From Dryococelus australis (Eukaryota > Arthropoda > Insecta > Phasmatodea > Phasmatidae): a stretch of DNA of 64,000 bases. The translations under genes were made by a program, and so were the position numbers. The notes under the pieces are model-generated. The model had not been told where the DNA came from. It saw only the letters and a program-made list of their open reading frames with translations, and searched no databases. Each line of letters starts with the position of its first letter. The stretch's first letter is position 1. The DNA lies in assembly GCA_029891345.1 (NCBI GenBank), contig CM056999.1, positions 26,447,418 through 26,511,417 of the forward strand, given 5' to 3'. Shown here in pieces: positions 25,890 through 37,106 of this stretch.

Positions 25890-26160
25890 TATTACAATGG
25901 ATAATTTATTAATAATAAATACCCACAGATAATTGAAATAAAATTTAGAACTCTTCCATAATTGTACAATTTTTGTTATAATTTATGTATCAATTCTTTA
26001 GAAACATTTACACCAAATGAATCTTAGTTAATGAATATAATTCATATTTTTCCAATAGCAAACCATATGAGTTCCAGGAATTGATTAAATATCTAAATTT
26101 ACAATTTACACATTTATTTGTATTATTTTTATTAGGTAATTAATTAATCTAATTAACACC
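25890..26160 (-). pseudogene. Polinton 1 adenain-like cysteine protease, decayed
   Basis: Polintons encode a C5 (adenovirus-type) cysteine protease that matures the capsid. On minus the remnant shows WNSYGLLLEKY overlapping in another frame PGTHMVCYWKN (about 26075-26045), which holds the catalytic His of the T-H-W block (Trp changed to Met). Then comes DSFGVNVSKELIHKL (about 26015-25970), supplying the acidic residue, and YNYGRVLNFISIICGYLLLI (about 25960-25900), which holds the catalytic Cys of the C-G-H block (His changed to Tyr). A frameshift separates the first from the second block, and stops interrupt the third. The gene precedes the integrase fragment, as in Polinton 2. Confidence 0.7.
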
Positions 26161-26304
26161 TCTAGTTGTTATATTTTTATTTTTAAACAAAGATTTTATA
26201 TCAAATCCTTCTAAAGAAATTATTTATTTTGTCATATTTTTTTCTTAGCAACTTGCAATTTTTCTCCAATTTTATTTTATGTACCATATTTTCCTATTAA
26301 ATTA

Positions 26305-26395
26305 TTTCTGTATAGTTATCATAGTCATTATCAGTATATCTATTTTCAAAACTTTTTGTCTATTTTTAATAACAATTTAGAAAGCCCATCTGTTA
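26305..26395 (-). pseudogene. Polinton-associated protein fragment (Polinton 1)
   Basis: A short minus stretch reads SFENRYTDNDYDNYTEII. The plus-strand protein of Polinton 2 at about 33215-33270 has SKFADNDYENYTEIILS at the equivalent place. This near-identity over 13 residues links the two elements as relatives. In Polinton 1 it lies only about 250 bp before the protease, against 1.3 kb in Polinton 2, so the phospholipase-like gene appears deleted here. Confidence 0.6.
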
Positions 26396-27038
26396 ATTCG
26401 TATTATTTACATTTGACAAATTATTGATTATTTTCGGTATCTACTTTTTTGTCGACGATAAAAATATTTTTATATAATACTTCCAAAATCATACTTATCA
26501 TTGATGACATTAATTTACTCTAAAATTAATGTACCGAAAATACTACTTTTATTTGTAAATATTTTGATTCCTAATTTTTCCTCAAAAATTGCCGAAAATT
26601 CTAATTTTTCCACATTCTAGTTTTCTCGATTATAAATATCAGAACATGGACAAATATTTGAAGCAATTGATCATACTGACATTGCTTGTAATGTAATGTA
26701 TACTGTGATTAGCACATCAGTTGATAAATTATTTTATAAATGGGGGGATTTGATAATAAAAATCCAGTAAAATCTGTTCATTTAGATAGACGAAATGAAA
26801 TAATTTATCCATTTTGATATCTCTTTAATATTATCGGGAATAATAACAGTATAATAGTATATATTTTAAGGGGAGTTATAAAATATTGTTTGTACTTGGA
26901 TATTTCTGTTTCTAATTGTTTTTATTTTTATCAAGCGAAAATAGCTGTTGAACCAAATATAAAAATTATGCTTCTCAAAGAAATATCGAAATCGAAGAAT
27001 AAAAAATTGTGGCCAATTGCAGAAGACGAATACAATAT

Positions 27039-27040
<2 letters not shown>

Positions 27041-27107
<67 letters not shown>
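27041..27107. repeat. (TA)n microsatellite
   Basis: An almost pure TA dinucleotide tract of about 65 bp. It generates spurious IYIYIY frames on both strands. Confidence 0.97.
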
Positions 27108-27108
<1 letters not shown>

Positions 27109-27530
27109 CTGGTTTAATTTATTGGCAAATTTGTGTAAACAGCAGTTCCTCAAGATAAAATAAATACGATTTTTTGTATGAGATGTGTTTAATAAGTTGC
27201 AGTTTGTCATACCTGAATTTTGTTATAGTTAATTTTCACACTAATAGAAAATATGGTGATAAGCATGCTTCTGTGTTTAATAATTTTGATGTAAAAAAAA
27301 ATTTTCTTTATAAATGGAAGAAACTAATTTTTTTCCTAAAGACAATTAAAATTTATATTTCAGTGCACTCTGCAGTATTAAAAATTCAACACGCATATAT
27401 AAAGTCAGTAACAATATTCTACAAAGTTTCCCATCAGTAACACAAAACAGAACTAATAAAAATTATAAAGATTAAAATAAAGCTATTGAATTTAATAGTA
27501 AAATAAAAATTGATCAGGGCATTTTTATAT

Positions 27531-27771
27531 AGGCTGTTACCGGTAAAGTGGACACTTTTGAGGCCCTAGTTACTTTCTTTTCCTATCAGCCACTTTTTAT
27601 CCTTTTACCAAATCTTAAAATGAATTTTAGCTATTTAAGTTATAAACTATATATATATATATATATCACCAAACTTTAAGGTTATTGTCTATGGCTACAA
27701 TAACATATTCTTATTGACTATTATTCCAATTATAGGGCTTCAAAAACTGCTCACTTTACCACTAATAGCAT
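27531..27771. mobile_element. Small MITE-like inverted-repeat element
   Basis: The left end ggctgttaccggtaaagtgg followed by acacttttgaggccctag (27532-27569) matches the reverse complement of the right end (27733-27770, tagggcttcaaaaactgctc and onward) with few mismatches, giving terminal inverted repeats of about 35 bp around a non-coding core with a (TA)n tract. Flanks are TA-rich, so a TA target duplication is possible but not provable. The superfamily is not assigned. Confidence 0.6.
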
Positions 27772-27774
27772 ATT

Positions 27775-29160
27775 TATAGCCATTAAAATTTAACTTTTTG
27801 ATATAAATACTAGTGCAACCAATATTAAACAATTTTAACAACTCAATCGAGTTTCTACAACTAAATGAGTTAGAATTAAACAAAACTGCATGAAGTTGTA
27901 TTTTTTATGATAAGAATAAAAAAATTTTACCAAACTGATATTCAAAAATTATTTATGAATTTAAAATTCACTAACAAGAAGAATAATTTCTTATATATGA
28001 TGGTTTAATAAAATCTAAGAAGAATCGATTGGTGCATGATGTAAAATTTTGTAATTTTTAAATGCTTCACTGAAATATTTTTCGTTAAATTGCGTTATAT
28101 TTTTTAAATTCTAAAATCGCTAATTATTATATTATGTAACTTCAGAATACTCCACCATACTAGAATTTCTCTTGAAAATTAAAGAAAATATATATGATAA
28201 ATTTAGTGTATGTGTATTGAATAAATGAATAATTTTGACAAGATTGAAGTATTCATAAGAAAGAAAAATTATTTATAGTCATTGGATATAAATTTATTTA
28301 TGATAATTGATTTAATGGTTTTAATACTGCATCTAATTTCGAATTATTATAGATTGAATTATTACAAACTTAGCAAAATAATTTGTATTTCTTTATTTTT
28401 ATTGTTTTATTTTGATTTGACCTAGTTTTCTTATTTATATATTACTTAATTTCATGGGTTTGTTTATGTTATTGCAACCCTAATACACAAAACAATTTTG
28501 TGACTTGAATTTTTAATTTATGTAAAGACATTTAGTTTATCTTTGTACCATTAAGGGTAACTTTGTAACTCAAATTTTCATTTAAAACGAAAGATCCTCA
28601 GCCCCTCCCCTCTTCTTTATGTTTACTGAATGGTTAACAATTTTGTTAATAAAGAACGATGTACCTTTAATTTGAAAGGCATGTGGTAGAAAGTTGCCCT
28701 GACCAGTACTATATTATGCCAAATCACCGCACAAACAATTTTACATATTGAAAACCATTTTTTTCGAAACATTCATTTTTGTGTATTTGACACAATTCTG
28801 AAGAAAAAGTACTGGCATAGCTACTAATGTTCAGCAAATTACTGAAAGCATCTTGGAAATTATTGCAATGTTTCTAATAATAAGTATGTTCGATTTGGTA
28901 TCTCTGTCTGCTTCTCGGTAAATGCGAGAGTTAAAGTAATACTGACACTACTTAGAACGAGATACTAACTCCATCTAAAGACGAACGCCTTTAGGAGATT
29001 TTTGTATAAAGATTAAGTTTAAATTATGGCAAATAAGAAGGCATTCTTTTTTTTATCCCAATGTGTTCACAATAAAAAATTTAAAATATTCTGAAGAAAT
29101 AAATCTCATGTTTTAACCCACTTTACTTAATAATTGGTTTGAAATATTTAGAAGTCTCTT
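27775..29160. other. AT-rich intergenic or intronic DNA
   Basis: No gene or repeat ends recognised. If the exon at 29276-29341 belongs to a spliced minus-strand gene, this is part of its first intron. Confidence 0.5.
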
Positions 29161-29275
29161 TGGTTTATTTAAATATTTGATACCTTCGTTCGGGTAAAAC
29201 GCAACTAACGAACTTTTCGAAATAGCAAATTCCACCTGAGCTAGCCAGCAAAGGATTTTCCCTCGCAGCTCTTAC

Positions 29276-29341
29276 TTGATGAGCAGTATCAGGGGCACAA
29301 ATGTAATGACCTGGAATGACGAATCGAACGCCTGCTGCCAT
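29276..29341 (-). CDS. Candidate first exon of exosome subunit CSL4 (EXOSC1-like)
   Basis: On minus an ATG at 29341 opens exactly 22 codons, MAAGVRFVIPGHYICAPDTA plus two more. It is followed at once by a strong splice donor (CAA|GTAAGAG) in phase 0. The pattern M-A-x-x-V-R-[FY]-x-I-P-G-x-x-[IL]-C resembles the start of CSL4/EXOSC1, the S1-domain cap subunit of the RNA exosome, whose N-terminal domain begins with a short V-R-x-x-I-P-G segment. Upstream sequence on minus is pyrimidine-rich (ctctctctctg) and less AT-rich, consistent with a promoter and 5' leader. Downstream exons would lie at lower coordinates, through DNA now occupied by Polinton 1, and I did not find them. The match is short, so a chance resemblance remains possible. 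Confidence 0.5.
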
Positions 29342-29459
29342 ATTGCTGTTGGTTAATCGAATGAGGAGTACACAAAAGTTCAGAGAGAGAGGCCAAATTT
29401 TACAGAAAAAATGACATATCCAGTATACTATCGAGAAATTGTACCACATAAAAATTCAC

Positions 29460-31640
29460 CGTGTGTTTTCAAAGGCTCTGGTATCTGTATTTCAGATGTT
29501 CTAGACTATTGTTAGGTAGCCATTGCTCAACACAGTCACAAAACAAAAAAAAATCACAATTGTAAGACATGACACACAGATATAGAGGGTATTATTGCAA
29601 AATTTACACAGCACTTCTTATAGAACTAGAAAAAAATGTTGAACGTTGGTGACAGTTTTGTTATAAATATATTATTTAATAAGTGGCAATAATCCTTCAC
29701 TTTCGAGTATTTACCTGTAATGAATAAAAAATTGTAATTTTAAATAAGTGTAATCTAGTAGTAAAGCAACAGTGTTGTGTGCAAATAGTGTACTGAAGTG
29801 GCAAATGGATAATTTTATAAAGAAAATAATTATTGTAAGTAACTGAAGTCATTTACTTTAAGTGATACTTTTTTACGACTCTGTAGCAACTATTGAAATA
29901 TGTACGTGGTACATGTATGCAATTCGTATGAAACAACTTATTTCAAATACTGAATAAAACAATTTTTAAACTCAGTGGTCATTACACATTTATTTACCTC
30001 CACAGATATAAATTCATTTTTCTGTTTTAATTAAAGTTTGTTAATCAAAAAATTACACACTCGCTTTCTTATACATACAACTTTATTCATTCCCCCTAAT
30101 ATTTCTATTAGTCTCTTTCTTTCCCACTAATAAAGTGAATGGTTCCAATCTCTGTTATTCCTGCAGCAATTTTATAAATGAATGCTACAATTAAAAAAAA
30201 TTGTTCTCTGTTGAAAGATATTTTGCAGTAACTTATTAAATGCACATTATAGAGTACTTGAAAATGGCAACGATTAAAATTATAAATACTAATAAAACTG
30301 ATTTGAGTTTAGGTGCATACCATTAGCTCTGAAGTACATATTACTGTAACATTAATTATTATTTTGGGACAATAACTTTGAAACTGATAGAGATACCATT
30401 ATGAATTCCAAAATTATGATATTGTTTACAAAGACTGAAAATAGATGACAACATCAATTACCAATATATACTTGATAAAAATTTTTAGGAATGTATAAAA
30501 TTATTTTCTGAGTAATAATTTGTTGAGGTGTCGACATGTCCGCATCTTTCTGAAGATAGGGGGCACAGCTACTCGTGGCTAGCAAACTTCTACACCCAGG
30601 ATTTCAGCTACTTCTTTTACAATATGCCAGAGGCTACTTCGAGTCGTTCAGCAAAGGCAACAGTGAACACACAAGGATGAAGACTGCACTATGATACACT
30701 ATAATAGACCAAATAAAATTTGTGTGACGTTAAAAATTAGCTTAACACAACCCCAAGAAAATTAGGTATACTTTAAACTTACCTACAGTGGTAGGAAAAT
30801 GTAACTTAAGCCCTATGGGTAATATTATTCAGGAATACAAATTAAAAAGACATGCCATTTTCAAGTTTTGAGATGAAGAAGGAATCTGACAGTGTCGTTA
30901 CCTCTGCACTATACATATATCAACTTAACTCTCGCTACATCTATCGATAAGTATTCACAATTACACTTAGATGGTCATGTGACAAATCACAATAATTTTT
31001 TGAGACTTCAGGATTTTTATTTATTTTGATAATGAATTTAATGGCAGTTGATTATATTATTAATAATAATATTACTAACACATAGATAATAAAGTAATAT
31101 CGTTTACAAAAAGTTGTACCCTCTTTTAATTCCAGATATTACACATTAATAACTATATATTTTTTACATGTGGTGTTTCCTATAAATAAACATACTTACA
31201 AAAGACAGAAAAATACCAAATAAAACAATATCAGTTGTAAATTAAACTTAACAGTTTACACAAGAACAATCGTTACTTTACATAAATACCACTTATTATG
31301 CACATTAAAAATTAGTAAAATTCCATTACAAATTTAAGCTTGAATATAGAAAATATATAATTGACTTCAATTAATTCAAGAGTAGGACTTTGCCAAAAAA
31401 AATTTTATCTAGGGAAGGCAAGGACACAAAGTGCCGAAAAGTAAGAAAAGAACACAAGCAATAAGCTTATGGTGCCACATACATCACACACTCCGCCCCT
31501 CAATATGAACAATGTCTGGGAATTGTGAAGAGGAAATAATTTACAAATATATATAATCATTAACTAACATACTATGCTAAGTTATCCAAAAATTAATTTA
31601 TCACACAAAACCAGTAGATATAAAATGCGGATTCTAGCTC
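29460..31640. other. No gene recognised
   Basis: AT-rich sequence. A patch at 30540-30700 is less AT-rich and looks once-coding in places (for example minus LWHIVKEVAEILGV), but frames are short and no domain is evident. No transposon ends are seen. Confidence 0.45.
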
Positions 31641-31647
31641 AAAGCAC

Positions 31648-32055
31648 TAAAAAATAGGGCGATTTCTACTCAAATGGCAGTAATTAATATGAACAATACC
31701 ACTATGGTAATTTTTTAAGAAATTACAAGAAATAATAAAAAGTCACTATCTGTAATTCGATGAAAAATGGTCAAAGTAAAGCATATTTAAGCTAAAAAAT
31801 TCAAGAAAATTTAAACCAAATACATCCAAAAATAGGGTAATATCTACTAAAATTACATGAAATAATATTAATATATCAATATGGTTATTTTTAAAGAAAT
31901 TACAAGAAAAAATAAATAGAAAATATCTGAAATTCGATTAAAAATGGCCGAAATCAAGGAAATTTAAGCCAAAATCAAGAACATGTAAGCCAAAATTAAG
32001 CAAAAGATAATGCCAGAATTGAGCAAATTTTACCCAAAATCAAGCAAGTTTAAGA
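31648..32055. repeat. Tandem duplication and short direct repeats
   Basis: A unit of about 180 bp at 31648-31800 (aaaaatagggc to aaatggtcaaag) recurs at about 31828-31975 with roughly 80 percent identity. The second copy runs into a short array of an aaaatcaag(c/a)aaatttaagc-type unit of 15-20 bp up to 32055. The array abuts the 3' end of the Polinton 2 major capsid remnant, so it may lie in the element's terminal region. Confidence 0.65.
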
Positions 32056-32232
32056 TAAAATAAAGTGAAGTATTATGTTATTATTTATTACAGTTTATAT
32101 TTTCAAGCTCTACTACCTTTCCAAACATTTCTTCTATCTGCTCAAGATCGTCACCTATTTCTTGAAGGGCATTATAGTCGTGAATGCTTTCTAAGAGCAA
32201 TAACTGTAAGTTCTTTAGATTTTGGTGGAATT

Positions 32233-32743
32233 TTAAACTACTTCTTTCAGATTGTCGGATATGTAATCTAAAGTGTAGGAAGGGTTAGTTGAAACACAAC
32301 CCTCTTTTAAAATGTTAGTCAGGCTGCGACTATGAACAGATTTTACTCGATATTTATTATCATTACCAGCAAACTCTAAATAACTTTGTTCACTTGGAGA
32401 TCTTAACAAATCATTCATCATTATTGAAGTTATTCCAAGAGTATCGACAGCCTCAAATATATTTACATGTTTTGATTTTTTTACTCTAGAAAACTAAAAA
32501 GGAAGAAAGTTAGAACAAACATCAATATTATCTAATTTGTCCATATTTTGCCTCATATCCAACTTTATCTCGCTTTGGTAATCTATATTCTTCATAAAGA
32601 TAAGTACAATTTGGTAAAGAAAATCCATCGCCTATAGGAATGACGAATTCAGTTCTATTATTGTAAATATTTAAATGCCCCCTAGTTTTATGCATTATAA
32701 TAAAAGTGTGCCTTTCAAAACTATCAATACTTATATAACTCAT
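32233..32743 (-). pseudogene. Polinton 2 major capsid protein (double jelly roll), N-terminal remnant
   Basis: Polinton major capsid proteins are adenovirus-hexon-like double jelly rolls. The minus frame starts at an ATG (32743) with MSYISIDSFERHTFIIMHKT, continues RGHLNIYNNRTEFVIPIGDG and FSLPNCTYLYEEYRL, the first beta strands of the capsid fold as I know it from insect Polintons. A frameshift near 32530-32460 moves to the frame with EAVDTLGITSIMMNDLLRSP, which fits the downstream V-D-x-x-G-I-T-S block of the family. The remaining two-thirds of the protein is missing or unreadable, replaced by the tandem array. The ATG is 26 bp from the ATG of the divergent plus-strand gene at 32770. Confidence 0.7.
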
Positions 32744-32769
32744 TTATAAGAAAAAAAATTCACATACAA

Positions 32770-33660
32770 ATGAAAGACTTGTCAAAGGTAGTTTCTCATG
32801 TTAAATTACTCATTGAAAACTGCATTAATAATAAAAAGAATTATGAAGAAAATTATGAAAGAAATAAGAAGAAATACCTGCCTATAATTCACGAATAATA
32901 TGATATTCGTAAAAAGGTATATCACCAGAAGAAATATCATTTGAAAGAGAATTATTCCCAAGACATAAATCTCATGATATAGAAGAGTAAATGGAAATCA
33001 TAGACTAAACATTCTACTATAAATCTCAGCAAAGAAATCTCTGAAATAATTAATGTTATTCAAGCACACTATGTTTTTCGAGTAGATAAACATAATATTT
33101 ACCTTGGGGATATGAAAGTAATGGTACATGATGATAAACTATTTTTAACAATAAAGAATATAAATTAATGAAAGTGCTTTCTAATTTGTTAACAAAAAAA
33201 TAATCAAGCTGATCTTGACAGTAAATTCGCAGATAATGACTATGAAAATTACACAGAAATTATTTTATCAACCAATTCAGCATTCTGTGAATATAATCCT
33301 AATAAGCAAATAAACTCGAATTGAAGTTGGAAGTACATAAATATTATTAAAACAATTTATGATCAGCATATAAAAGAATCATGCTCAAGATCATAGCCAA
33401 GCACACCTGAAAGAATGATTTCTCCAAGAACTCCTAGATCTAGAGAATGTATAAAAAAAATACAACAGTTTACAAAAAGAATACATTTTCATGGATGATG
33501 TACGGAAAATGATTGATGGTTTGTTTGTTATTCATGGTAAAGAAATTGTGGTACCTGACAGTTACTACAATGAAAAAGTAACTATAATTAACATGTTGAA
33601 CAATAAGTTTTCTGAATTTGTTTCTAATATTCCGAAGAATGTACATATTTTATAATGGTT
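32770..33660 (+). pseudogene. Polinton-associated protein of unknown function
   Basis: From an ATG at 32770 the frame starts MKDLSKVVSHVKLLIENCIN and is Lys/Asn/Glu-rich, then breaks. Later blocks are VDKHNIYLGDMKVMVHDDKL (about 33080-33140), DSKFADNDYENYTEIILSTN (about 33218-33280), a Ser/Pro/Arg-rich segment with PSTPERMISPRTPRSRE (about 33390-33450), and MDDVRKMIDGLF followed by NEKVTIINMLNNKF (about 33490-33620). This architecture (basic coiled N-terminus, small beta-rich domain ending in a Y-x-x-I block, Ser/Pro linker, helical tail) is that of an uncharacterised protein common in arthropod Polintons; I believe its central domain is catalogued as a DUF, unverified. Several stops and frameshifts. 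It is divergent from the capsid gene. Confidence 0.6.
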
Positions 33661-33704
33661 TTAAATGTAATTCCCCATTCATTATGGAATTTCGAACACC
33701 ATGG

Positions 33705-34440
33705 TTGAGGAATAATAAATTGGGCACTAATCAACTCAAATCTACCTGCAATGCATTTGCCAGACAATTATTGTGAACCATTTACAAAATAGAATGAAAG
33801 ACTTGAAAGAGGTGACACAACAATAAATAAATTAGATGAAGCCTGCAAATAACATGACATTGCTTACAGAGATCATAAGATTTTAATCTAGACATGTGAT
33901 GGACAAAATTTTACAAAAAGAAGCTAAGAAGGTTATGCTAGATAAATATATTCCAGTCTGTGAAAAAATTGCTTCTACAGTCGTTGCTTCAACCATGTTT
34001 ACAAAAAGAAAATTATGTTGCGGTATTAAATTTATTAATCAATTGTATTTGTTCCCTTTTATAAATTAAGTTAACAAACATAACTTTCGACATACTATAG
34101 ATCAACTCAGAGAATTTGCTATAGGTAAATTTAAAACAAAAGATTATCTTGAGAGAAAAAATAAAAACTGAAAGAAGCCAAAGTTTCGAATTAACTTTGC
34201 CAATACCAACAATCAAAAATATAGTCAAAAGAAATTTGGAAGTGGAGGATTTCTACCAATTAAATTCCAATTTTAGGTGCACTTAGAGCTTTAACCAGAG
34301 GAGTTGGTGCAATTTACAATTCAATTCAACAAACAATAAACAATATAAAAGACTAATAATAACAGCAGAGACATGACTTTGCAATGGAAATTAAATCAGG
34401 ATATGATTTAGTTACAAAGAGGGGAAGACCAAAAAAATTT
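33705..34440 (+). pseudogene. Polinton 2 phospholipase A2-like virion protein
   Basis: The first half carries a parvovirus-VP1-type phospholipase A2 domain. NLPAMHLPDNYCEPFTK (about 33740-33790) corresponds to the calcium-loop Y-x-G-P-G region, with the first loop Gly changed to Glu. Then come ERLERGDTTINKLDEACK and, after one stop, HDIAYRDH (about 33852), the intact His-Asp catalytic pair in its H-D-x-x-Y setting. VCEKIASTVVASTMFTKRKL (about 33958) follows. The second half shows SGGFLPIKFQF and LGALRALTRGVGAIYNSIQQ (about 34235-34330), a hydrophobic glycine-rich segment, then RHDFAMEIKSGYDLVTKRGR (about 34370-34430). In parvoviruses such a domain breaches the endosomal membrane; in Polintons the role is inferred. 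Interrupted by stops and frameshifts. Confidence 0.7.
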
Positions 34441-34509
34441 ATATATATCACCATTATTTAATTTTGATATTTAAAAAAAATACTAAATATAAAGAATTTC
34501 AAACATGTT

Positions 34510-34815
34510 TGAATGATTGCTGAATTACCAAAAAAAGAATGCACAAATATTAATGTGCTGTAGTTAATTTTGACATCTCATCAAATCCACGCACTCACTG
34601 GGTTCGTTATTTTAAAGAAAATAATGATATTTACTACTTTGAGTTATTTGGAGGTAATATTCCTAGTAACTTAATTAATTACTCAAAAAGAGAAATGTTT
34701 ATTACAATGATAATCCAGTTCAAAATTTCAATTCAGTTATCTGTGGGCATATATTTATGGTTTATGTTTTTAACTCAGTATATTTCTTTGATTCTTTTAT
34801 ATCTTTTTTGGAGAG
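34510..34815 (+). pseudogene. Polinton 2 adenain-like cysteine protease
   Basis: C5-type maturation protease. LPKKECTNINVL (about 34525) is the usual N-terminal approach. A frameshift leads to FDISSNPRTHWVRYFKEN (about 34570-34625) with the catalytic His in T-H-W. IYYFELFGGNIPSNLINY (about 34630-34685) supplies the acidic residue, here Glu. YNDNPVQNFNSVICGHIFMV (about 34700-34760) holds the catalytic Cys in C-G-H. All three catalytic positions are therefore still present, but frameshifts and stops separate them. The gene lies directly after the phospholipase-like gene and before an unassigned ORF and the integrase, all on plus. Confidence 0.8.
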
Positions 34816-34852
34816 AATTATGTTATATTATATAATTTCTGTGATATTGAAT

Positions 34853-34964
34853 GATGAATATACTTGGGGGACCATTAACCAAATCTTTAAATGAAAATCG
34901 TTACACTATTACTGAATATTTAATAGCATATTTAGATTTCAAATACAATTTCATTGTTTCTGAT

Positions 34965-35002
<38 letters not shown>

Positions 35003-35396
35003 ATACAATATTATTGTTTCTGAATTTAAAAAAAAATGTAGATTCAAGATACATTGTTATTCTTTCTGCTTTACATGATCAAATAAGAAAATATTTTGTT
35101 TATGAAAAAGATTATGTTTCTCTTCATAATGGAAGAATTTATAATTTAGCTGGCCCTATACGTGGAAAAGACATCATCAATAAAAGATTTTTTAAATAAT
35201 GGAATAGCTAATAAATTACAAAATTTAAATCAATCAGTTTTGAATTACTGCGATTTACTTGTTAATTCTAAAGTTGAAAAAGCAGAGAAGTTTTTGATAA
35301 AGAAATAACTGATGAAATACAAAAATTAAAGAAAACTATTTATAATTATTTTGATAGACTTGTCGATTTGGATGTTAAAAAATGTAATCTGGAATA
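34853..35396 (+). pseudogene. Unassigned Polinton 2 ORF
   Basis: An ATG at about 34851 opens MMNILGGPLTKSLNENRYTI and TEYLIAYLDFKYNFIVSDL. A (TA)n expansion (34967-35000) then disrupts it. The continuation reads KKNVDSRYIVILSALHDQIR and NGRIYNLAGPIRGKDI (about 35020-35190), and after further breaks ends with EIQKLKKTIYNYFDRLVDLD (about 35320-35395), a helical Lys-rich tail. It sits between protease and integrase. I do not recognise the family; it could be a minor virion protein. Its likely counterpart in Polinton 1 is at 25.1-25.5 kb, without clear sequence match. Confidence 0.5.
34966..35000. repeat. (TA)n microsatellite inside a Polinton ORF
   Basis: A pure TA tract of about 34 bp interrupts the unassigned ORF. 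The flanking text suggests a short duplication around it (aaatacaatttcattgtttctga against agatacaatattattgtttctga). Confidence 0.9.
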
Positions 35397-35784
35397 ATTT
35401 TTTATTTTTTATTTACCTGCAAAATGGGAAAAAGATATAATAATCTAATATTATTTTCCTTTTAGTGGATTGTAGTTTTTTAAAATAATTTCTGCTAATC
35501 TCAATAGGTTTGATTTTGAATGTTATTAAGTAAAATATAAGAAATGGATTACAGTAAACCATTTGATGCTAACAGAGGTGATTATTGAACTGTTAAAATA
35601 AAATAATAAAACATCTAAATATGACGATGATTGATGCCTACAATAAGAATATTCTTAAATATAAAACTTTTATATATTTATTTTTATTATTAAATGAAGA
35701 ATACATGGTGCTTGATATGTAAGAATGTTACTTAAAATAATGTTTATAAATTTAAAATACAAAATAATTAACAATTATTTCAGA

Positions 35785-36680
35785 AATGTAAGTGTACGAT
35801 ATGTAATCCCAAAAATCTACTTTTTTGCTTGAAGTAACAGGAGGAACAATCAATGAATTATATAAACCTGCATGAAGGAAATCACTCAGAAGAAAAGTAA
35901 TATTGTATGGAATTGATGATTTATGGCAGATTTATCTTGTTGAGATGGATACTAATAATTTGAAATTAATATCGCATATAAATAACAGATACAAGTATAT
36001 TATGACAATTATCTATGTTTTATCAGGGTACACATTTGCTATGCCTAGATAAAACAGCCGAAAGTGTAGTAAATGGGTTAGAATGTTTGTTGATGAAAAT
36101 AAAACCATATAATATACAAGGGGAAATTGGCTCTGAATTTTATGATAATATGTTTAAAAAGCTTATGCAAAAATATAACATCAATAACTATTCTCAATTC
36201 AGTGAACTTAAAGGTGGTGCTGTAGAAATATTTAGTTGCACATAGAAAAATAAATTGTGGAAGAAATTTTTTTTGAGTGGTAATTATAAATGGACAAATA
36301 TATTAGAGGATTTAGTGAAATAATACAACAATGCAAAACATAGAACTATTGGCCTGAAACCTTTTGAAGTTAATAAGTAAAAAGGAGAAAAATTTAGAGG
36401 AACCAGATATTGTGCAAGAAGATTTAGTGAATATGTTTACCAACTGAAATACGAAGTCAGCGATGCTGTCAATGTTAGCAAACATAAATGAATTTTTAAA
36501 AAATGATATACTCATAACAGGTATACAGAATTATTTACTATGTTTTAAAGTTTTAAATTATGATGTGCCAACTTACAAACTAAAATATATCATAGGAGAA
36601 GAAATAAAAGACCATTTTTTTAAATATGAAATATTGAAAACTAACTATCCTGATGAATATCTGGTGAAAAAGACTTAAAA
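35785..36680 (+). pseudogene. Polinton 2 retroviral-type integrase
   Basis: DDE integrase of Polinton type. In order: an N-terminal approach INELYKPA, then GIDDLWQIYLVEMDTNN (35911-35961), where the first catalytic Asp position is Tyr (TAT). YTFAMPR follows, then KPYNIQGEIGSEFYDNMFKK (about 36090-36150), where the second catalytic Asp position is Glu. YNINNYSQFSELKGGAVEIF (about 36172-36232) retains the third, glutamate, position. Next are NYKWTNILEDLVK, NNAKHRTIGLKPFEVNK and KYEVSDAVNVSKHK, and the C-terminal domain YKLKYIIGEEIKDHFFKYEI and LKTNYPDEYLVKKT (about 36575-36675). Stops occur at several places. Two acidic residues are changed, so the enzyme is inactive. Confidence 0.85.
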
Positions 36681-37106
36681 ATTAAAGGTAATAAAATTTA
36701 TGTTATATTGTTAGGCTTTGTAATTCGCATAACTCTTGAATTAATAAAACAGATGTTTTGTGAATTTTAATTATTTTTCTGTAACTATATATAGTCCTCA
36801 AAGGGCTAATTTTCTAAATCATTAAGAATATATATCATTTTATTAGTTATTTTGTTGTATGATTCAGACTTTATACAAACAAGGAAATGTTATGTTTACC
36901 ACCTATAAAAAGATTTAATTTCAATGGCAATTGAACAGCCATTTATATTCATTCAATGGCCATTCCACAGATGTCATATGTTAAATTATTAGAACAAATG
37001 TTCTGTAAATTTTCCTTAGAGAAATAATTTGTTTTAATCACCCTGTTCTGCTTTCATTGTATGTGCACTCCACCTATGGTGAACTTTATTATTTTTTAAA
37101 TTACAG

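Noticed and set aside
26866..27210. 114-codon minus frame and 72-codon plus frame
   Set aside because: Both are created by the (TA)n tract, which encodes IYIYIY in either direction.
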